The notes under the pieces: generated by a model
The model's input: the letters and a program-made list of their open reading frames with translations, nothing else
Told to the model about the DNA's origin: nothing
Databases searched by the model: none
Source of the DNA: Craterostigma plantagineum
Lineage: Eukaryota; Streptophyta; Magnoliopsida; Lamiales; Linderniaceae
Direction of reading: 5' to 3'
DNA length: 64,000 bases
Assembly (NCBI GenBank): GCA_027422505.1
Contig: JAPQWV010000358.1
Location: forward strand, 496,001-560,000
Made by a program: the position numbers and the translations under genes
In this document: in pieces, positions 35,568 through 46,377 of the stretch
Layout of the letters: each line of letters starts with the position of its first letter
Position numbering within the stretch: position 1 is the stretch's first letter

Positions 35568-35600
35568 CTTCGCGGGGTATTGAGCTTATTCAACAGTTCC

Positions 35601-36330
35601 TTCACCTGATATCTTTTTATCTTGAGCGAGTGAAAAGTTGATGTTTTGATCGCTTGGGGTAATTTTGTGAAGATGGGAGAGGAAACTGCTTTGGTTGTTC
35701 TTTCATCCTACGTTTGCGCATCAGCCTTTTGGTAGCTATTTTATGTTGTCGTGGATGTGCGTACACGCACTTGGCCACGGCGTCGTATTTCTTGAACTCT
35801 CGGTCTTGGCTTTTCACTCGGTGAATGTTTGTTCGTTTAATCACAAGGAAAAATCATTGAATTGAAAAGAATAAAACCCTAATAATCGATCATAGTTTCG
35901 TGGTGTTTCTTGGCTGTCCGTAAAGAGAACACACACAAGTATACATTGCGCATTCATTATCACCAGTAAAATGCATCATCATCAAACTCTTATACCACAC
36001 GCGATTCATAAACTCATAATCTTCGATGGTAGCAGCAATATTTCGTTGTCGACTGATTTTATACTACTTTTTCCTGAGTAGAATATTTTAACATGCAACC
36101 TATATTATTATTATCATTAAGTAATTATAACTTAAAGCTATGATTCGCACAAATGAGAGAAAGAAGAGCAACGAATATTTATTAACTTGAGAAAACACAC
36201 ACACCCATAAATCTTCGACTTCTTCCAAAATATTCGAGCGTATTCCTTTAGAGATATAAAAGGATACAAATATCCCAGAACCTCCAATTGGCGCATGGGA
36301 GTACCTCGCATGTTTTTTGTGTAAAATGCG
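35601..36330. other. Unassigned intergenic stretch
   Basis: No gene, LTR or tandem repeat recognised. A 75-codon minus-strand frame (35617-35844) is rich in basic residues without motifs and is probably accidental. Confidence 0.5.
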
Positions 36331-36350
36331 AATAAATAATAATAATAATA

Positions 36351-36396
<46 letters not shown>

Positions 36397-36429
36397 TATA
36401 ATAATATAATAATAATAATATAATAATAA
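36331..36429. repeat. (AAT)n microsatellite
   Basis: About 100 bp of AAT units with a few AT interruptions. It generates three overlapping minus-strand frames of pure Ile/Tyr/Leu that are artefacts. Confidence 0.95.
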
Positions 36430-36598
36430 AATAAAGATAGACAGACAAGACAAGCTAGAGTTTGATCATTTCTCCGCACCAAAAACTATTCTTGACACGT
36501 GGCGGCAGCTTTTGGCCGGCGATCATTTAAAGGGCTATTGCAGGTTGAGAGAGTTTTAATTATTTTCGTTCGGAGGCATTAATTAATGAGTAAATTAG

Positions 36599-36626
36599 AA
36601 AAAAAAAAAAAAAAAAAAAAAAAAAC
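36599..36626. repeat. Poly(A) run
   Basis: About 28 consecutive A. It could be the tail of an old retroposed copy, but no source is recognised upstream. Confidence 0.7.
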
Positions 36627-37924
36627 CTATAATGAGTTTAAACTTACGACAGTCCCTACAAAATTGTTTTGTTATGAGGTGTTGCCATTAGGCAAAATTT
36701 TACTTTTAACTCCCTATGTGCAGATAATACCCTTTGTCTTCTCCAAATAAAACAAAAAAAAACAAAAAAAGCAAATAAAAACATCTGTAGTACACCATGG
36801 AGCAGAGAGAATTCATCCAATTGTCCTTGGGGAGGTATGATTTAGGGTTTTGACACTAGAAAACAATAGGGTCTACAATTAGTACGGTGATTCTGACTTG
36901 GGGACGAGCTGAAAACAATATGATAAGTTGAGCTGGTGAATTGATTGGTTAGCTCGGTATGAGCCTTTACTGGCCTAGGCTCGTGCCTATAAGAGAGGAA
37001 AATGAGGTCGTGCACCATAATGGAGCTCGTGGGACTCGTGGTCGTAGCGGACTCTCCTGGACAGCGCTGGTAATAAGAATTCTGAGAACCTCTTCTTAGT
37101 TTTTGATGATTTGCAGATTCGATTTGGTTATCTTCTTCGAAGGGTGGAGGCATCATTTCGTGTCGAGTAAGAAAACCCTATCGATGAAGGAGAGCTTTCG
37201 ATCTTCAGAATCATCTTCTCCACGGTTTGATTCATTGTAATGGTTTTGGTCATCTTTGCTGCTTTAATGGGTTCGAAGATCATACACGGCGAAGATATGA
37301 CGAATCTATGGGATCGTATCTGCTCACCCTTCGAGCCAGGTGATTAATGATCATATGCATAGATCTATTTTATCTACTCTCTCGAAGTTTTACGATCATC
37401 GTTTTTTTTTTTCGTAGGATGATATCTCTCGAAGGCTACAAAATAGTCTTAGGCGTATGTTTAGCGGTTACAACTTGGTGTCAGCCACGATGGTGGCGGC
37501 GTCCCTCGGGTTTCAATTCCTCCTCCACACGATGTTTCAGGATTCGATGCTGAGCTTTTCTATAAGATTGGAAGATGCATAAGGGTTTGGACTATTGAAG
37601 ACTAAAATGAGATGAAAATTAGATCGGAGGATGCATACGGGAGCTGATAAGGTTAAAGGAACGTGATAGTATTGAAGATAGATATGATATGATTCATCTA
37701 TGCTATGTTCTCTTGATCGGTTATGTACTTTGTTATGTAATTCTTGCACACACACTACATGGACTGCCTTTATATAAATGATTGAGGCTGCAAGAAGCAT
37801 CAACTATTTTGTTGTATGAACAAGGCTTCTGCAAAAGTTCGAAATGAGGTTGCAAGGATTAGGCGTGAAGGTAATTAATTTGTCTTATTTTTCAATTATT
37901 GGGTTGATAACAGAGCATGTGACA
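36627..37924. other. Unassigned stretch
   Basis: About 1.3 kb without a recognised gene. Frames at 36842-37156 (minus) and 37347-37553 (plus) have no known motif. I see no repeat structure. Confidence 0.45.
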
Positions 37925-38272
37925 GTCGATACTTGATTTCGAGGGTAAAATACCTAAATCGTGACAATAAATACCTAATTAGGGGCCAAAGTACCGCTAT
38001 TTATGAACCAAATACATGTCAATCGGGGCGATACGTCTAAGGCTAAAATGGTTGGTTTTCATAAAAAGATCTATCATTGAATGTATATTATCATCATAAT
38101 CACAAAAAAAGAAGCTTTCCCACAACTCTTCCTTTTAACTAAGTCGGATATTTGATTGTGAGGGTGAATACCTAAATCGTGACAATAAATACCAGATTTG
38201 GCTGTCAAAATACCGATATCTATGAATGAGATACCTGTCAATTTGGTGATACATCTAAGGCTAAAATGGTTA
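37925..38272. repeat. Two diverged copies of a roughly 219-bp repeat
   Basis: Units begin near 37928 (GATACTTGATTTCGAGGGT) and 38147 (GATATTTGATTGTGAGGGT). They share CCTAAATCGTGACAATAAATACC and a TCTAAGGCTAAAATGGTT end. The 219-bp spacing equals that of the array that follows, suggesting an older edge of the same array. Confidence 0.65.
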
Positions 38273-39440
38273 GTTTTCGTAAAACTCATTTTATGTTGTT
38301 TATGATGAGTAATGTCCTTAATTTGTAAGATGTTGATAAAAAACCTTCATTTTAGACTTAGATAACTCGACCATAGACACAAGTATATTATGCATTAACA
38401 TCAGTATTTGTGGCCTTAATTTAGGTACTTTTAGTCTCGATTGTGGTATTTCATTGCTGAATTCAAGTATTTGACCATGAATGAATGTGAAGTTGCTAGA
38501 AAACTCATGTTATGTTGTTTATGATGAGTAATGTCCTTAATTTGTAAGATGTTGATTAAACACCTTCATTTTAGACTTAGATAACGCGACCATATACACA
38601 AGCATTTTATGCATAAAAATAGTATTTGTGGCCTTAAATTAGGTACTTTTAGTCTCGATTTAGGTATTTTACTGTTGAATTCAAGTATTTGACCGTGAAT
38701 GAATGTGAAGTTGCTAGAAAACTCATGTTATGTTGTTTATGATGAGTAATGTCCTTAATTTTTAAGATGTTGATTAAAAACCTTCATTTTAGACTTAGAT
38801 AACTCGACCATATACACAAGTGTTTTATGCATAAAAATCGGTATTTGTGGCCTTAAATTAGGTACTTTTAGTCTTGATTTAGGTAGTTTCTTGCTGAATT
38901 CAAGTATTTGACCGTAAATGAATGCGAAGTTGCTAGAAAACTCATTTTATATTGTTTAAGATGAGTAAGTCCTTAATTTGTAAGATGTTGATTAAAAACC
39001 TTCATTTTAGACTTAGATAACTCGACCATATACACAAGTATTTTATGCATAAACATCAATATTTGTGGCCTTAATTTAGGTACTTTTAGTCTCGATTTAG
39101 GTATGTTATTGCTGAATGCAAGTATTTGACCGTGAATGAATGTGAAGTTGCTAGAAAACTCATTTTATGTTGTTTATGATGAGTAATGTCCTTAAGTTGT
39201 AAGATGTTGATTAAAAACCTTCATTTTAGACTTAGATAACTCGACCATATACACGAGTATTTTATGCATAAAAATCAGTATTTGTGGCCTTAAATTAGGT
39301 ACTTTTTTAGTCTCGATTTATGTATTTTATTGTTGAATTCAAGTATTTGACCTTCAATGATGTGAAGTTGCTAGAAAACTCCTTTTATGTTCTTGGTGAT
39401 GGGTAATGTCCTTAATATGTAAGATGTTGATTAAGTGAAA
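38273..39440. repeat. Tandem array, period 218-220 bp, about five copies
   Basis: GAAGTTGCTAGAAAACTC recurs at 38489, 38707, 38926, 39144 and 39364. Each unit contains GATGAGTAATGTCCTTAAT, CTTCATTTTAGACTTAGATA and TTTGTGGCCTTAA. Copies are roughly 93-97% alike by eye. No coding potential seen. Confidence 0.9.
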
Positions 39441-39730
39441 AATACATCCAAATACGGGCGAGTTATGTAACACTAAAATGATTGCTTTGAACCTTAATAT
39501 CATTGATGCTAGTGACATTCATCACTCCAAAGCAAAAATCAGTTTGCACTCAACTACTTGAATTTAGTTGGTAAATACTTATAATAGGCAAAGAAAGTAC
39601 TTTATTCGTGGCAAATAATACCGGTTTTAAGTGAACAATACATCCAAATACGGGCAAGTTATGTAACACTAAAATGATTGCTTTGAACCTTAATATCATT
39701 GATGCTAGTGACATTCATCATCTCCAAGTC
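39441..39730. repeat. Tandem duplication, period 196 bp
   Basis: ACATCCAAATACGGGC occurs at 39444 and 39640, followed in both by AGTTATGTAACACTAAAATG. The second copy runs on to about 39820 with divergence. It adjoins the 219-bp array but has a different unit. Confidence 0.8.
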
Positions 39731-40104
39731 AAAATGAGTTTGCACTCAACTTCAGTTTCAAACTCTATCAAGTACTTGAATTTAGATGGTACATACTTAA
39801 ATTGGGAAAGAAAATACTTAATTCGTGCCAAACATATTACGATTTGGTTTTTAAGTGAATTTAGATGGTACATACCGGTTTTTAAGTGAAAAATACATCC
39901 AAAAAATACGAGTGAAAAGTACATCCAACTTCTTTGAAAAAAAAATACATCCAACTTCCCTGATCACAATCACAAACATATTACGATTTGGTTCTTCAAG
40001 TTGGGATCAAATGATTCTTGAACTGTAAACTCATCTAAACTCCAAAGACCAAATGCATTTTCTCAACTCTAAATACACGTACAAATAGCCTCCAGTGAAG
40101 CACA
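39731..40104. other. Unassigned stretch up to the copia target site
   Basis: AT-rich with several short repeats of AAAATACATCCAA-like strings. No gene recognised. Confidence 0.5.
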
Positions 40105-40109
40105 CTAAA

Positions 40110-40562
40110 TGTTGGCGTGGCAGCGGACCCGATCGAATAATATTGCGGCTTATATTTGAACAATTAAAGATAAAATGTGGACACTGAGATTTAACGTGGA
40201 AAACCCCCAAACAAATCGGGGTAAAAACCACGGACAAGGAAGAAGAATCCACTATAGGAGAAATATAGGAGTTACAACCTCTCGTACTACAAAGGAGAAA
40301 ACCCTCAACCTCTCTCTTTATAGTCGGAGAAAATACCCGACAAACTCTCTATTTATTTTCTCTCTATCTCTCTCTTTTATTTCTCTCTGATGGGATGCTC
40401 TTTGAACTGATCCTTCGATGCCCTTTTATAGGCATACAATTAGATGTGAACCAATAACCAAAAGGTCATCAGCACACCAACGATGAACAACGCCGAATTC
40501 ATTTTCCTTTTGTGCTCTGACCATTCAAAGGCCCATGTGCCTTTTGAATAATTATGTCGACA
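40110..40562 (-). repeat. 3' LTR of the Tork-like element (453 bp)
   Basis: Minus strand starts TGTCGACATAAT and ends CCACGCCAACA. It is preceded on the minus strand by the purine tract CAAGTGGGAGAT at 40563-40574. Confidence 0.94.
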
Positions 40563-40637
40563 ATCTCCCACTTGAAGATTTGATTGAGGATCAATCGGAT
40601 CTTCACACCATTCTTTCTCCCTTGCCTTTCATGTTGC

Positions 40638-41757
40638 TTACGTTTCCGCTAGGCCACTCGAGGAACGACACCAAACGAACTTGTCAGTGTTGACCGCCTT
40701 CGTCAAGAAATCTGCTAGGTTATCTTTCGTATGTATCTTCTGCATATATACCGTGCCCTCTTCCACTTTCTCACGAACGAAGTGATACTGGACTCGTATA
40801 TGTTTTGACCTTGAATGAAAAGCTGGATTCCTTGCAAGATGCAAGGCACTCTGACTGTCACAGAACAGAAGAATATTCTTCTGTTCGTGCCCGAGTTCCT
40901 CCATGATCATTTTCAACCATACCGCCTCTTTACTTGCCTGCGTAGCTGCAACATATTCAGCTTCAGTTGTTGACGTCGCGACAACGGACTAAAGTTTTGA
41001 TACCCAGCTTACGGCTCCGCCAGTAAGAGTGAACACATATCCCGTGGTAGATTTGCTCTTGTCAAGATCACCTGCATAATCAGAGTCAACGTACCCTCTG
41101 ACAGTAAAGTCTGCTCCTCCATAACATAATGCAACATCCGAGGTCCCTCTGATATATCGTAGGATCCTCTTCACCGCGCTCCAATGCTCTTTGCCCGATT
41201 CGCCATGTACCGACTCACTACTCCCACTGCATGGGTAATGTCTGGTCGTGTACAAATCATCGCGAACATAAGACTTCCCACCGCTGATGCATACGGTACT
41301 CGAGACATCTCCATCCTCCCTTCTTCACTGCTAGGACTCATACTTGAGGATAATTTGAAATTAACAAGAAGTGGGGTAGAAATTGGCTTACAATCTTGCA
41401 TATTGAAGCGTCGCAAGACCTTCCTCAGATAATTCTTCTGCGAAAGCCAAATCTTCATGTTATTTCTGTCTCGGTAAATTTGCATCCCTAGAATCTTGTT
41501 TGCTGGTCCCAAGTCCTTCATTTCAAATTCCCTAGCCAACTGTGCCTTGAGTTCTTCAACACGATCTTTGTGGGGCCTGCTACCAACATATCGTCAACAT
41601 ACAACAGTAATATGATAAAATCACTTTCACCAAACCTCTTGAAATATGCACAAGGGTCTGCATTTAATCTGTTGTATCCAAGGCTCATGATGAAGGAATC
41701 AAATCTCTTATACCAACACCTCGGCGCCTGTTTGAGACCGTATAGAGATTTGTTCAA
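40638..41757 (-). pseudogene. RT C-terminal half and RNase H of the Tork-like element
   Basis: Continuation of Pol in shifted frames: NKSLYGLKQAPRCWYKRF and YVDDMLVAG (catalytic aspartates at 41590-41595, intact), then MKDLGPANKILGMQIYRDR and TRPDITHAVGVVSRYM. A one-base loss near 41197 shifts the frame to KEHWSAVKRILRYIRGTSD and GYVDSDYAGDLDKSKSTTGY. A TAG at 40989-40991 stands where copia elements have a glutamine codon (SWVSKL then stop). RNase H ends with LFCDSQSALHLARNPAFH and KDNLADFLTKAVN. Apart from these defects the domains are complete. Confidence 0.9.
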
Positions 41758-43975
41758 CCTGCAAACCAGTTCCGCTTTTCTTTGTCTTCAAAACCTTCCG
41801 GCTGGAGCATATAAATCTCTTCTTCAAGATCTCCATGAAGAAAAGCCGTCTTCACATCTAGTTGCTCTAGATGTAGGTCGAATGTAGCACACATCGCCAG
41901 GAGTACCCGAACTGTCGTCAGTCGAACCACAGGTGAGAATATCTCGTTGAAGTCGATGCCTTCTTTCTGAGCGTAGCCTTTAACCACCAGTCGTGCACGA
42001 AACCGCTCTACTTGATCATCGCTGTTCCGCTTGATTTTAAAGACCCATTTATTGCCGATTGCCTTTCTGCCATTCGGTAGTGGCACCAGCTCCCAAGTCT
42101 TATTTTTCCGTAGAGCTTCCATTTCTTCTTGCATTGCCGCCAACCACTGATCTGCATCTGAACTGTTCAGTGCTTCTTGAAGAGTTGATGGCTCTCCATC
42201 ATCAGTTAGTAGACAGTATGCAACATTGCTGTCCATATCGTAATCTTCATGCCAGGATGGTGCAGCTCTTTTGCGTGTGCCCCTTCTAGGTTCTGGCTCT
42301 GAAGATTCGCTTGGCCCTTCCTCGTGCTCCGGTGCTGCTTCAGAATAATCTTGTTCGATAGACTTCCCTTTCACCTGAACCGTCGTAGTCTCTGAGCTTT
42401 CCTTCGTAGTGCTATCATTTTCTCTTATTAGTTTATCTTCTAAGAAGATAACCTCCCTGCTGATGACAACCTTGTGGGCAGTGGGATCCCACAGGCGATA
42501 CCCCTTCATACCATCAGCATACCCCAAGAACAAACACTTTCTGGACTTCGGATCCAGCTTCGTAGTTTCTTGGGCGTTGTACATCACGTACACAGGACTT
42601 CCAAATACATGGAGTTTGTAATAATCCGCTGGCTTTCCGGTCCACATCTCCATCGGCGTCTTCTGATCAATTGCCGTTGAAGGCGATCGATTGATCACGT
42701 AGCAGGCGGTGTTGACTGCTTCTGCCCAGTATGATTTATCCAGACCTGCAGCTCCCAACATGGCTCTTGTTCTCTCCAACAGAGTCCTGTTCATCCGCTT
42801 CGCCACTCCATTTTGTTGTGGAGTATACGCCGTAGTGAAGTGCCTTTTGATGCCTTCTCTTTTGCAAAAGCTATCAAATTCCCTGCCAGTATATTCTCCT
42901 CCATTATCCGTCCTCAAACACTTGATCTTCTTTCCAGTATCAAGTTCGACCCGAGCCTTGAAATTCTTGAAGGTTGCAAACACATCCCCCTTACTCTTGA
43001 TGATATACACCGAACACCTCCGGGAGTAATCGTCGATGAAAGACACGAAGTACTTCCCTCCTCCTCGGGATGAAACTGGTGACTGCCATACATCAGAGTG
43101 AACCAATTCTAGAATATTGTTGCTTCTAGAATTCGATGTGTTGAATTGTAGCCTATGCTGCTTTTTTGCTACGCAATGCTCACAGAACGGTAGTGACACC
43201 TTCGTGAGACCCGGAAGTAGATTCTGGCCCGCAAGAATTTTCATGCCTTGTTCTGACATATGGCCAAGCTTCTGATGCCACAGCATAGTAGATCTTTCGC
43301 TTGAACCTCCTGAAGCCACAGATGCTTCCCCGTCTTGCACCGTCTCTCCCAACAGCGTATACATATTTGCAGCAACCTTTTCACCTTTCATTACTACAAG
43401 TGCTCCCCGGAATATCTTCATTATTCCTTCCCGAACTTTGATTTCACAACCAAGATCATCGAGCTGTCCCACAGATAATAAATTCTTCTTGAGACCTTCC
43501 ACGTGTCGCACTCCCTGAATAGTGCGAACTGTACCGTCGTGCAACTTCAACCTCACGGTTCCAACGCCTACGATTTTTAAGGCATTATCTTCACAACTAT
43601 ACACAGATCCTCCTAAGATAGATTCGTAGTGATTGAACCAGTCTCTTCGAGAGGTCATATGATAAGTTGCGCCCGAGTCAAGAAGCCATATCTCATCGTA
43701 CGCCTTCCTGCTCTCCGTTGAGATTGCTGCTTCGCTACACAATACGTCTCCACCTGACGCGTTTGCCAGATTTCCTTGAGGATTGGAATTCTTCAGGCTC
43801 CAACAATCCTTCTTCAAGTGACCCTTCTTTCCACAGTGGTAGCATTTCATATCCTTCTTCTTACTTCTTGATTTTCCCCTGCCTTGAGTGTGACTCCCAC
43901 TTGAACCACGTTCCGTTGATCTCCCTCTTATCACCGTCAAAGCTTCGACCTGTTGCGAGCTTGCTTGCTGGTCCT
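41758..43975 (-). CDS. pol: Zinc knuckle, protease, integrase and RT N-terminus of the Tork-like element
   Basis: A frame of over 720 codons. In order: CCHC zinc knuckle CYHCGKKGHLKKDC (43803-43844); aspartic protease with DSG at 43671-43679; GAG-pre-integrase LWHQKLGHMSEQGM; integrase core with HSDVW, RTDNGGEY and TPQQNGVAKRMNRT; linker; RT start WVFKIKRNSDDQVERFRARL and LDVKTAFLHGDLEEEIYM. The third catalytic residue of integrase is Lys (AAG on the minus strand, 42798-42800) where the family has Glu, so integration by this copy is doubtful. The frame ends at 41754-41756 after loss of one base near 41769, inside RT. Confidence 0.94.
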
Positions 43976-44524
43976 CCTGTTCTTTCGCCGATTTTCTTCT
44001 TCAAGAACAGCAGCTGCAATGTTATTGAAGACCAGCACCTTCGCATTGTTTGTCAAGTTGATGATGAGTTGATCATACGAATCAGGCAGACTTTGAAGTA
44101 GAATTTCCGCACGTTCTTTATCCTCTGTTTTATACCCCAACGATGTTAGCTGGGAAAACAGAGTATTCAAGACGTTGAGATGCTCCGTCACCGAAGTAGA
44201 TTCAGACATTCTCAAGGTGAATAATTTTCTCTTCAAGAAAATTTTGTTGTGTAACGACGTCGGCTCGTACAGACTGGTTAGGTGGTCCTCCTTTGCCGTT
44301 TTCTTTTCTTCGACGCTAGACAATATCTCATCTGCTAGTGCCAGATGGAGATTTGCGACGGCGCTCCCGTCCATCTCGTTCCATTTCTTGTCGTCTGTCT
44401 CGGTGGCTGGTTTTCCATCGATAGCCTCCAGACAGCCGTCTTTGCGTAAGATCGCCTTTATCTTTAATTTCCACAGTGAGAAATTTCTCCCGTTGAACTT
44501 TTCAATATCGAATTTCGCCGCCAT
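43937..44524 (-). CDS. gag: gag of the Tork-like element
   Basis: 195 codons from ATG 44522-44524 (MAAKFDIEKFNGRNFSLWKL). This is a UBN2-type copia gag with KWNEMDGSAVANLHLALADE, LYEPTSLHNKIFLKRKL and LLQSLPDSYDQLIINL. It should form the virus-like particle. In related elements gag and pol are one frame. Here a missing G in the run near 43975 ends gag in a short random tail (SKQARNRSKL) and pol continues in the next frame. Confidence 0.92.
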   Translation of the reverse strand: MAAKFDIEKFNGRNFSLWKLKIKAILRKDGCLEAIDGKPATETDDKKWNEMDGSAVANLHLALADEILSSVEEKKTAKEDHLTSLYEPTSLHNKIFLKRKLFTLRMSESTSVTEHLNVLNTLFSQLTSLGYKTEDKERAEILLQSLPDSYDQLIINLTNNAKVLVFNNIAAAVLEEENRRKNRRTSKQARNRSKL

Positions 44525-44707
44525 AATTTCTGCTCAGTCGTGAGCGATACCTCCGACGGGGTTGCAGCAGATAATTATTGAACTCGTACCGGCTTTATCG
44601 TTACCGTAACAAAGGCAATATAATATCTATTATTTTCTGATGTGGAAGATCCACGTTAGTGGCAACCACAGAGCATACGACAAATAGATATATAAAACCC
44701 AAGTTAG

Positions 44708-44720
44708 GCTCTGATACCAA
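44708..44720 (-). other. Primer-binding site of the Tork-like element
   Basis: Minus strand TTGGTATCAGAGC one base from the LTR end; initiator-Met tRNA type. Confidence 0.92.
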
Positions 44721-44721
44721 T

Positions 44722-45172
44722 TGTTGGCGTGGCAGCGGACCCGATCGAATAATATTGCGGCTTATATTTGAACAATTAAAGATAAAATGTGGACACTGAG
44801 ATTTAACGTGGAAAACCCCAAACAAATCGGGGTAAAAACCACGGGCAAGGAAGAAGAATCCACTATAGGAGAAATATAGGAGTTACAACCTCTCGTACTA
44901 CAAAGGAGAAAACCCTCAACCTCTCTCTTTATAGTCGGAGAAAATACCCGACAAACTCTCTATTTATTTTTTCTCTATCTCTCTCTTTTATTTCTCTCTG
45001 ATGGGATGCTCTTTGAACTGATCCTTCGATGCCCTTTTATAGGCATACAATTAGATGTGAACCAATAACCAAAAGGTCATCAGCACACCAACGATGAACA
45101 CACCGAATTCATTTTCCTTTTGTGCTCTGACCATTCAAAGGCCCACGTGCCTTTTGAATAATTATGTAGACA
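44722..45172 (-). repeat. 5' LTR of the Tork-like element (451 bp)
   Basis: Copy of 40110-40562 with small differences. Minus strand starts TGTCTACATAAT and ends CCACGCCAACA. Confidence 0.94.
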
Positions 45173-45177
45173 CTAAA

Positions 45178-46190
45178 GACTCCATAGCTTTTGATACTCC
45201 GCCAAGAGTTCAGAACAACATTGGTTGCTACAATATTAAAACACAAAAGCAGATCAATTAAATTCCCTAATCTTTAAATCACTTTTCATTTATTGAATGC
45301 AATAATCAACCAACCGTCCACATCTAGGGTGCTTAATCTGCGGAGAGGCAACTCCTACCGGCGAATGGTTTGAATTGTACAGACCTGGGCGATCAGATGT
45401 GTGAGCAGCAGAGATGGCGAGGGTAATTGACTGAAGAATTAGCGCGATTTTTGTCCTCTGCTCTCATTGCAAGCTGAGCGCAGATACAGGCGTTAGGCTC
45501 GCCGGGAGATACATCCTAACCGTCATGCCTCACCATTTCTGTCAACAGAGCGAGTAGGTTCGAAAATGGCCATGTTATTAGGTTTTAATTTTTCAGTGTT
45601 TTGAAGCTTTGGACTACGATTTCTCTTTCTATTTGATACAGAGCATAAACAAAGAAGAAAGGTTAAAATCGTAACTTACGAGGGAGTTAAAATCGTAACT
45701 TACAAAGAAGAAAGGTTAAAATCTAATTGTCAGCACCTAATTCAAAAAGCAAACCCGCAGCGACTGATTCCTAAGCTAAATTCTCATTAGGTATTTTTTT
45801 CCTAAAATCCCCTTAATTAATTAGTATTCCTACTGTATGTAAATGATACTCCGTCAATGTTTGTCTGAATAATGAAAAAAGGTAGAAGAGGATATTAATT
45901 GTTACTGATCATAGTTGGGGTGGAGTGGAGAGAGTACCATTACTTAAATAAACACACCGACAATAACAATGAGATTAAGAACAGAAATGCTTTCTTCTTC
46001 TAAAATGAGAAATAGCGAGCGAGCCCGCATCATTAATTGATTTACGGACTCTATCTAACGACAAGAAAAGGAACGGTTTATTGATCTAATACGATGATCA
46101 TCATATGGCCGTTTCAGGCAAGAAACTATTATAAATAAATACAACATCCAGCAAGTTTATCTGAGTACACAAACCTCAATATACGTCCAG
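45178..46190. other. Intergenic stretch between the copia element and EMF1
   Basis: No gene recognised. 45340-45560 is less AT-rich but has no convincing frame. A short repeat GTTAAAATCGTAACTTAC occurs at 45662 and 45687. It probably holds the terminator region of the EMF1-like gene at its right end. Confidence 0.5.
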
Positions 46191-46247
46191 AAATCATCTA
46201 TATAACTCACCTTCCACAACTAAAAAAACAGCCAGAAAAGAAACAAT

Positions 46248-46249
<2 letters not shown>

Positions 46250-46287
<38 letters not shown>
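46250..46287. repeat. (CAT)n microsatellite in the EMF1 3' region
   Basis: About 12 uninterrupted CAT units, 90-130 bp downstream of the EMF1-like stop codon on the minus strand, so likely in its 3' UTR. Confidence 0.93.
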
Positions 46288-46288
<1 letters not shown>

Positions 46289-46377
46289 CACTTGCTAAAA
46301 AAAGAAAAACACGTCCCAACAACTCCAAATAGCGAAAGTTCCCGCCAGTTTCTTGATTGTTTGTGAGGTTTGATCTC

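Larger units (their letters stand above)
34630..35595 (-). repeat. 5' LTR of the decayed copia element, split by a MITE
   Basis: Matches 30345-30749, including the shared runs around CAAGATCGAATAGTGAG and CACACATGAT, but is interrupted at 35029-35557. Both LTRs end at the same TTCAACA. Confidence 0.88.
30340..35600 (-). mobile_element. Complete but decayed Ty1/copia element, minus strand
   Basis: Bounded by LTRs at 30345-30749 (3') and 34630-35595 (5', enlarged by a MITE) and flanked by perfect 5-bp target-site duplications GTTCC (30340-30344, 35596-35600). On the minus strand the order is primer-binding site, gag, protease, integrase, RT, RNase H, which is Ty1/copia. Coding parts are broken in many places and the LTRs differ at roughly one base in ten, so it is much older than the other LTR elements here. 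Confidence 0.92.
40105..45177 (-). mobile_element. Young Ty1/copia Tork-like element, minus strand
   Basis: LTRs at 40110-40562 and 44722-45172 are flanked by perfect 5-bp duplications CTAAA (40105-40109, 45173-45177). The LTRs differ at about eight positions in 452 bp by eye. The internal region encodes gag, zinc knuckle, protease, integrase, RT and RNase H in copia order. The gag and the protease wording (WLLDSGATYHMT) are of the Tork/Tnt1 kind. Few defects are present, several being single-base losses. Confidence 0.95.

Noticed and set aside
36100..36482. Three minus-strand frames rich in Ile and Tyr
   Set aside because: Pure product of the (AAT)n microsatellite read in three phases.
37347..37553. 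Plus-strand 68-codon frame with a hydrophobic start
   Set aside because: Unsupported by motif or splice structure; could be chance in AT-rich DNA.
38273..39440. Possible CRISPR-like array
   Set aside because: Units are 218-220 bp with near-identical whole units, no short repeat/spacer pattern, and the genome is eukaryotic.
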